DNA from: Anaerolineae bacterium
GTDB taxonomy: Bacteria > Chloroflexota > Anaerolineae > JACIWP01
Reading direction: 5' to 3'
Length of the DNA: 36,215 bases
Assembly: GCA_028275445.1 (NCBI GenBank)
Contig: JAPWUQ010000004.1
Location: forward strand, 1-36,215
The translations under genes and the position numbers were made by a program. Each line of letters opens with the position of its first letter. Within the stretch, counting starts at the first letter, position 1. Shown in pieces: positions 32,442 to 36,215 of this stretch. The notes beneath the pieces are model-generated. The model did no database searches. It saw only the letters and a program-made list of their open reading frames with translations, and had not been told where the DNA came from.

Positions 32442-35400
32442 ATGAACGGACGCAGTGACCTTGTTCGGCGTGGATTGCTGGCAGTGGGTATCGCTGTCCT
32501 GCTGGTCCTGGCAGTCTCGCTCGCCGTATGGGGCATGCCGGCCGGCCAGCTTTCCGAACCCCCGGCCGAGGAAGCCCCCCTCACCCCGCCGCGCCTGCCG
32601 GCCGTGCCACAGCCGTCGGGAGAGCTGGCGCCGGCCTCGTTCCACGAAATTTACGTCGCCGAGACCTACAACCGCGTGTACGGCACGGTGGGCGCCCGCG
32701 CCGCCGTGTCCATGCAGTTGCTGGACCCGGCCAAACAGGAAAAGGGCCATGACCTGGTGGATGCCGACGGCAAGGGATTCTTCCAGGGCGCCTTTTACGC
32801 CGGCGGCATCAAGGGGAGCGGCGCACAGCCGGCCGACATCCGCGCCGGCGACGAGGTGCTCATCACCACCGGCGCAGAGACCTTCCGCGCCGTGGTCCCG
32901 CCCATGACCACCACCCTCGATATCCCCACGGACCGGGTCCTCGGCACCGCACTGCCCTATACACAGGTGTTCGTCACTGTGCAGGGACAACAGCTCACGC
33001 TGACCTCTAATTTCGCCGGCGCCTACAGCGTCAGCTTCGCCGGCCGCGTGGATATCCTGCCGGCGGATATGGCGCGCGTCATCTTCGCCGCCGGCGACCT
33101 CTGGATGGAAAAGAACGCCTTTGCCCCAGGGCCCAAGGTCCGCCCGCAGGATGATGAGGTGCTCGGATATGATGCGCCCGGCCTCATCGTCGCGGGCGCG
33201 CTGTACTCCGCGGCCGGCGAGCTGAAGGGCCTGGCCAGCGCCACCACGAACCTCACCGACGGCGGCTACATCCTCATCTTTGGGGAAGGGACGCCGGCGG
33301 ACATCATCCCCGGTGATCGGGTAGTGGTCACCGCCACGCAGGTTGTCACGGCGCCGGTGCTGGCCCTGGACGCCAGCGTGAACCTCGCGACGGACACGGT
33401 CAGCGGGCATGCGCCCGCCGGCCGGCGCGTGCGCGTCGTCGTCAGCCACCCCGGGCCGGCCGGCGTGGAGTGGTACGTGCGGCACGCCACGGCCGACACC
33501 GCCGGCAGTTTCCGCATCACCTTCGGCGATATCGTGGACCTGCAGGCCGGCGATGAGCTTTGGGTCGCCGTCGGCGACAATTTCAGCACCACCGAGATAT
33601 ACGTCCGCCCGCGGCACGTGCTGGTGGACCAATACTACGACCGGGTGGAAGGTGCCGCGGATCCCGGCGAGGAACTGCGGGTGGCGCTGCTGGACGCCGC
33701 CGGCGCTTTGCTGGAGGAGCGCACCGTCCTGGCCCACGAGACCACCGGCAGTTTCGAGGCGTATTTCGACCACGACATCATGCCTGGTCAGAGGGTGCGC
33801 GTCGCCGGCCAGGCCGTCACCACCACCGTCGAAGTGCTGGATTTCACCGCCCAAGTGGAGATTAACACCGATCGGCTCATCATACATGGGCCACCCTCCG
33901 CCCGGCTGTACGGCTGGTACTCCACCCAGCAGGCGGAGAGCGTCTATCTGAACTTCCAGACGGACGCCGCCGGCAATGCCGAGATACCCCTGACGGGCTA
34001 TGACCTGCGCGACGGCGATGACGGTTCGTTATACTACACGGATGCCAACGGCAATATCAACTACTTCAAGTTCCGCCAGCCGGCGCTGGCCGCCAACACC
34101 CGCCAGGGGCGCGTGCTGAGCTGGTTCGACCGCAACAGCGACGCGACCTTCTCCCTCTATGACGGGAGCGGGGCCCTGAAAGAAAGCGCGAGCGTGCGCG
34201 CCAACTCCGCCGGCTTCGCGGATTGGTGGCCGACCAGCGGACTGCGCGACGGCGACCTGGTGGTCATCGAGTGCTGTCGCGGCCGGCGGGCGGAACTGCG
34301 GCTCACGCCGCTTTCGGCCCGCGCCGACACCACCCAGAACCTGCTGACCGGCCAGGCGCCGGCCTCCAGCGTGGTGCTGGCCGAAATCGTTCGCCGCGAT
34401 CCCTTCACCAGCGGGGAAACCCTGTACCAGAAATCCGCTCAGGCCGACGCCGGCGGTGCCTATCGCGTGCCCTTTGATGATATCGTCCACATACGCGCCG
34501 GCGACCGCTTCCGCGTCTGGTGGCAGAACGCCGACGGCGATTGGATGCTCGTGGACCATTATGCCGCGCAGATCACCGTCAACCAGACCGAAAGCGCCGT
34601 CTACGGCGTGGGGCTGGACTACAGCGCGCCCGTGACCATCACCCTGCACGGCCCCGACGGCACGCTGAAGGCGACAAAGACGGCCTTGGCGGACCGCTAC
34701 AGCTACCTGCCCTGGACGGTCCTGCCGGCCCAGGTGCTGTTCGGCGACCGCGTGCGCCTTTCCGACGGCCGGCAGACCATCGAAATCCCGGTGGACGCGC
34801 TCTCGGTGGACATAGACCCGCTCGGCGACCGCCTGACCACCCATGGGCTTCCGAACGCCGAGCTGTCCATCTGGGTGGAGCACCCGCCGGAGCTGGGGAA
34901 CTGGGATAAGCGCGCCGGCCAGAGCGACGCCGCCGGCATCTTCACCATGGACTATGCCGGCAGTCTGGACCTGCAGTCCGGCGACCGCGTCCTGGTGGAA
35001 CAGAGCAATCCCGCCGGCCACCGCGTCGGCATCCTGCAGTCCGCCCTGCGCCTCGCCGTCCACCAGACCTATAACAACGTGGAGCTGTGGACGGAACCCG
35101 GCCGGCTCGTCACCATGACCCTGCGCTCCGCCGCCGGCGCGGTCAAGGAGGTCAAGACCGTGGCGGCCAGCCCGGCGAACGGGCGCGTCTTCCGCGCCGA
35201 AGGGCAGTTCGGCGCGGATATCTGGCCCGGCGACGTGCTGGAGGCAGATAACGGCCGGCTCGCCATCCAGGTGCCCATCGCCCCCATCCATGCACTGCTG
35301 GATATCCCGGGCAATCGCGTCGCCGGCATCGTGCCGCCGGCACGGCCGGTGCGCCTCGATTTCCACATTGGGCCGGCGACGTATACCGTCTACGGCTGGA

Positions 35401-35558
35401 GCGATGACGCTGGCGCCTTCGTCGTCGGGCCGGGCGCCGGGCGAACCCTGTCCGCCGGCGATTCCGCCGACGTGTGGTACATTGATGAACAGGGACAGCG
35501 GGTTGGGGTATGGACCTTTGCCGTGACCCAGGTGCTCTTCCCGCTGATACAACCGTGA
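32442..35558 (+). CDS. Giant exported protein of about twelve beta-rich repeats
   Basis: The 1038-residue protein starts at ATG 32442 with AGGAAG seven to nine bases upstream. It has an N-terminal hydrophobic segment (about 11-31) and a Pro-rich spacer (35-62). From about 68 to the end, units of 65-90 residues repeat. Each opens like VxxxYDRVxGxAxPG, contains an A-DAAGSFxxxF stretch, and ends like DIxAGDxVxV. I count about twelve by the recurring GD turns (for example RAGDEVLI, IPGDRVVV, LQAGDELWV, LRDGDLVVI, LQSGDRVLV, IWPGDVLEA, LSAGDSADV). The fold is probably Ig-like or carboxypeptidase-regulatory-like. The C-terminus is LFPLIQP. I do not recognise a named family. Its place at the end of the glycan operon suggests an extracellular glycan-binding or scaffold role. 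Confidence 0.85.
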   Translation: MNGRSDLVRRGLLAVGIAVLLVLAVSLAVWGMPAGQLSEPPAEEAPLTPPRLPAVPQPSGELAPASFHEIYVAETYNRVYGTVGARAAVSMQLLDPAKQEKGHDLVDADGKGFFQGAFYAGGIKGSGAQPADIRAGDEVLITTGAETFRAVVPPMTTTLDIPTDRVLGTALPYTQVFVTVQGQQLTLTSNFAGAYSVSFAGRVDILPADMARVIFAAGDLWMEKNAFAPGPKVRPQDDEVLGYDAPGLIVAGALYSAAGELKGLASATTNLTDGGYILIFGEGTPADIIPGDRVVVTATQVVTAPVLALDASVNLATDTVSGHAPAGRRVRVVVSHPGPAGVEWYVRHATADTAGSFRITFGDIVDLQAGDELWVAVGDNFSTTEIYVRPRHVLVDQYYDRVEGAADPGEELRVALLDAAGALLEERTVLAHETTGSFEAYFDHDIMPGQRVRVAGQAVTTTVEVLDFTAQVEINTDRLIIHGPPSARLYGWYSTQQAESVYLNFQTDAAGNAEIPLTGYDLRDGDDGSLYYTDANGNINYFKFRQPALAANTRQGRVLSWFDRNSDATFSLYDGSGALKESASVRANSAGFADWWPTSGLRDGDLVVIECCRGRRAELRLTPLSARADTTQNLLTGQAPASSVVLAEIVRRDPFTSGETLYQKSAQADAGGAYRVPFDDIVHIRAGDRFRVWWQNADGDWMLVDHYAAQITVNQTESAVYGVGLDYSAPVTITLHGPDGTLKATKTALADRYSYLPWTVLPAQVLFGDRVRLSDGRQTIEIPVDALSVDIDPLGDRLTTHGLPNAELSIWVEHPPELGNWDKRAGQSDAAGIFTMDYAGSLDLQSGDRVLVEQSNPAGHRVGILQSALRLAVHQTYNNVELWTEPGRLVTMTLRSAAGAVKEVKTVAASPANGRVFRAEGQFGADIWPGDVLEADNGRLAIQVPIAPIHALLDIPGNRVAGIVPPARPVRLDFHIGPATYTVYGWSDDAGAFVVGPGAGRTLSAGDSADVWYIDEQGQRVGVWTFAVTQVLFPLIQP

Positions 35559-35571
35559 TGGAGGGGCTTCG

Positions 35572-36215
35572 ATGACGCGTATTGGGCTGGCCGGCCTGCT
35601 GGCCTGCATCGCCCTGGCCGGCCTGTGGGCCTGCCAGCCCATCTGGCCGCCGGCCACTCCCACTCCGCCGGCGACCCCGACTTCCCCGGGCCAGCCCACC
35701 CTCACGCCGGCGCCGGCCGATTTCCTGTACCTGGGCGTATACGGCGTCGCGCCGGCCGCTCTGCCGAGGGCCGCGGCGGCCGGCGTGCGCGTGGTGGCCA
35801 TGCCGCCGGCGGAACTGCAGGCCACCCTCGCCTACATGGACGCCGCCCACGCCCTCGGCCTGCGCGTCCGGGTCTCCCTCTCCCCATCGTTCCTGAATGC
35901 CAAAGAGGACGATATCGCCGCGTATCTCGGGCCGCTGGCTTCCCATCCCGCGCTACAGCTCTGGTACCTGCCGGAAGAACCCAAAAGCTCCTCCGACCAT
36001 GGGCGCTGGAAGCGGCTGTATGAGCTGGTGAAGAAGCATGATGCCGGCCGCCATCCCATCGGGGTATACCTGGCCGAGGGAGCGACTGAGGAGTATTTCG
36101 CCGGCTGGACCGATATCTGCGACCTCATCTTTGCCGGCGCCTATCCCGAATACTACCACATCCCCCGCGCCGCCCTCTATACACGGGTGCACAACGCCGG
36201 CCTGGCCGCCCAGCG
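35572..36215 (+). CDS. Glycosidase-like lipoprotein, paralogue of the gene at 18155-19378 (3' end outside window)
   Basis: ATG 35572 follows GGAGGGG by five bases and opens a frame of 214 codons that runs off the window. Residues 1-21 form a lipoprotein signal ending LAGLWAC (Cys21); Trp at -2 is unusual. A Thr/Pro-rich spacer (25-48) leads to the enzyme-like domain. RVRVSLSPSFL, WYLPEEPK (E135-E136), HPIGVYLAEGATEEYF and FAGAYPEYYHIPRA match the secreted protein at 18155-19378 in order. The copy here is membrane-anchored, the other is free. The two border the glycan operon on each side. Trimming or remodelling of the polymer is an inference from the TIM-barrel look and context. Confidence 0.85.
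   Translation, partial: MTRIGLAGLLACIALAGLWACQPIWPPATPTPPATPTSPGQPTLTPAPADFLYLGVYGVAPAALPRAAAAGVRVVAMPPAELQATLAYMDAAHALGLRVRVSLSPSFLNAKEDDIAAYLGPLASHPALQLWYLPEEPKSSSDHGRWKRLYELVKKHDAGRHPIGVYLAEGATEEYFAGWTDICDLIFAGAYPEYYHIPRAALYTRVHNAGLAAQ

Noticed and set aside
19533-36215. Exosortase/PEP-CTERM system
   Set aside because: The presence of FemAB-like, deacetylase and Wzz genes suggested it, but no exosortase is encoded and no protein carries a PEP-type C-terminal tag.
1-36215. Mobile element, prophage, CRISPR or defence island
   Set aside because: No transposase, integrase, phage structural gene, direct-repeat array or nuclease/toxin genes were found, and composition looks uniform.

Overview
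The window is a GC-rich bacterial chromosome segment, most probably from Chloroflexota (an Anaerolineae-like lineage). This rests on lineage-flavoured features rather than a marker gene: secreted proteins with FPETGH-type repeats, Thr/Pro-rich spacers after lipoprotein cysteines, GAF-histidine kinases, and a very high density of the hexamer GCCGGC. There are no rRNA or tRNA genes, transposases, phage genes, integrases or CRISPR arrays. No gap between genes exceeds 300 bases; the longest are 1245-1472 and 14913-15149, and both hold promoters.

Left part (1-19378), housekeeping and surface or signalling genes. A truncated, secreted four-repeat protein runs off the left edge. It is divergent from a response regulator-CpaE/TadZ ATPase fusion followed by a sirtuin deacylase. 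A perfect bidirectional terminator separates these from two minus-strand exported proteins: an FG-GAP propeller with BACON-like domains, and a YVTN-type propeller lipoprotein. The lipoprotein is divergent, through overlapping promoters, from an orphan GAF histidine kinase. Next come minus-strand thiI, a small membrane-anchored protein and a zinc alcohol dehydrogenase, downstream of secD-secF. Divergent from secD are an MCP-like membrane receptor and an unusual glycosyltransferase-GAF fusion. A secreted glycosidase-like protein then faces back toward them.

Right part (19533-36215), one long plus-strand exopolysaccharide or surface-glycan locus. Order: Wzz-like chain-length protein, Wzx-like flippase, GNAT acetyltransferase, two tandem FemAB-like acyl/aminoacyl transferases, O-antigen ligase/polymerase-like membrane protein, WalW-type polysaccharide deacetylase, three GT-B glycosyltransferases, a phosphoglycosyl transferase, a NeuD/PglD-like O-acyltransferase, a giant exported protein of about 12 repeats, and a lipoprotein paralogue of the glycosidase-like protein at the locus's left border. 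Many junctions overlap (GTGA, ATGA or 11-base overlaps), implying one translationally coupled operon.

Inferred scheme: the phosphoglycosyl transferase starts a lipid-linked glycan and the glycosyltransferases extend it. The acyl and FemAB-like enzymes decorate it, Wzx flips it, and the Wzy/WaaL-like protein with Wzz polymerises or ligates it. The deacetylase and the two bracketing glycosidase-like proteins may trim or remodel it, and the repeat protein may bind it outside the cell. No outer-membrane export protein (Wza), BY-kinase domain or exosortase is visible. The most unusual items are the pair of glycosidase-like paralogues bracketing the locus, the tandem FemAB-like genes, the glycosyltransferase-GAF fusion beside an MCP-like receptor, the repeat protein, and a hairpin that can sequester the ribosome binding site of the left-border gene.
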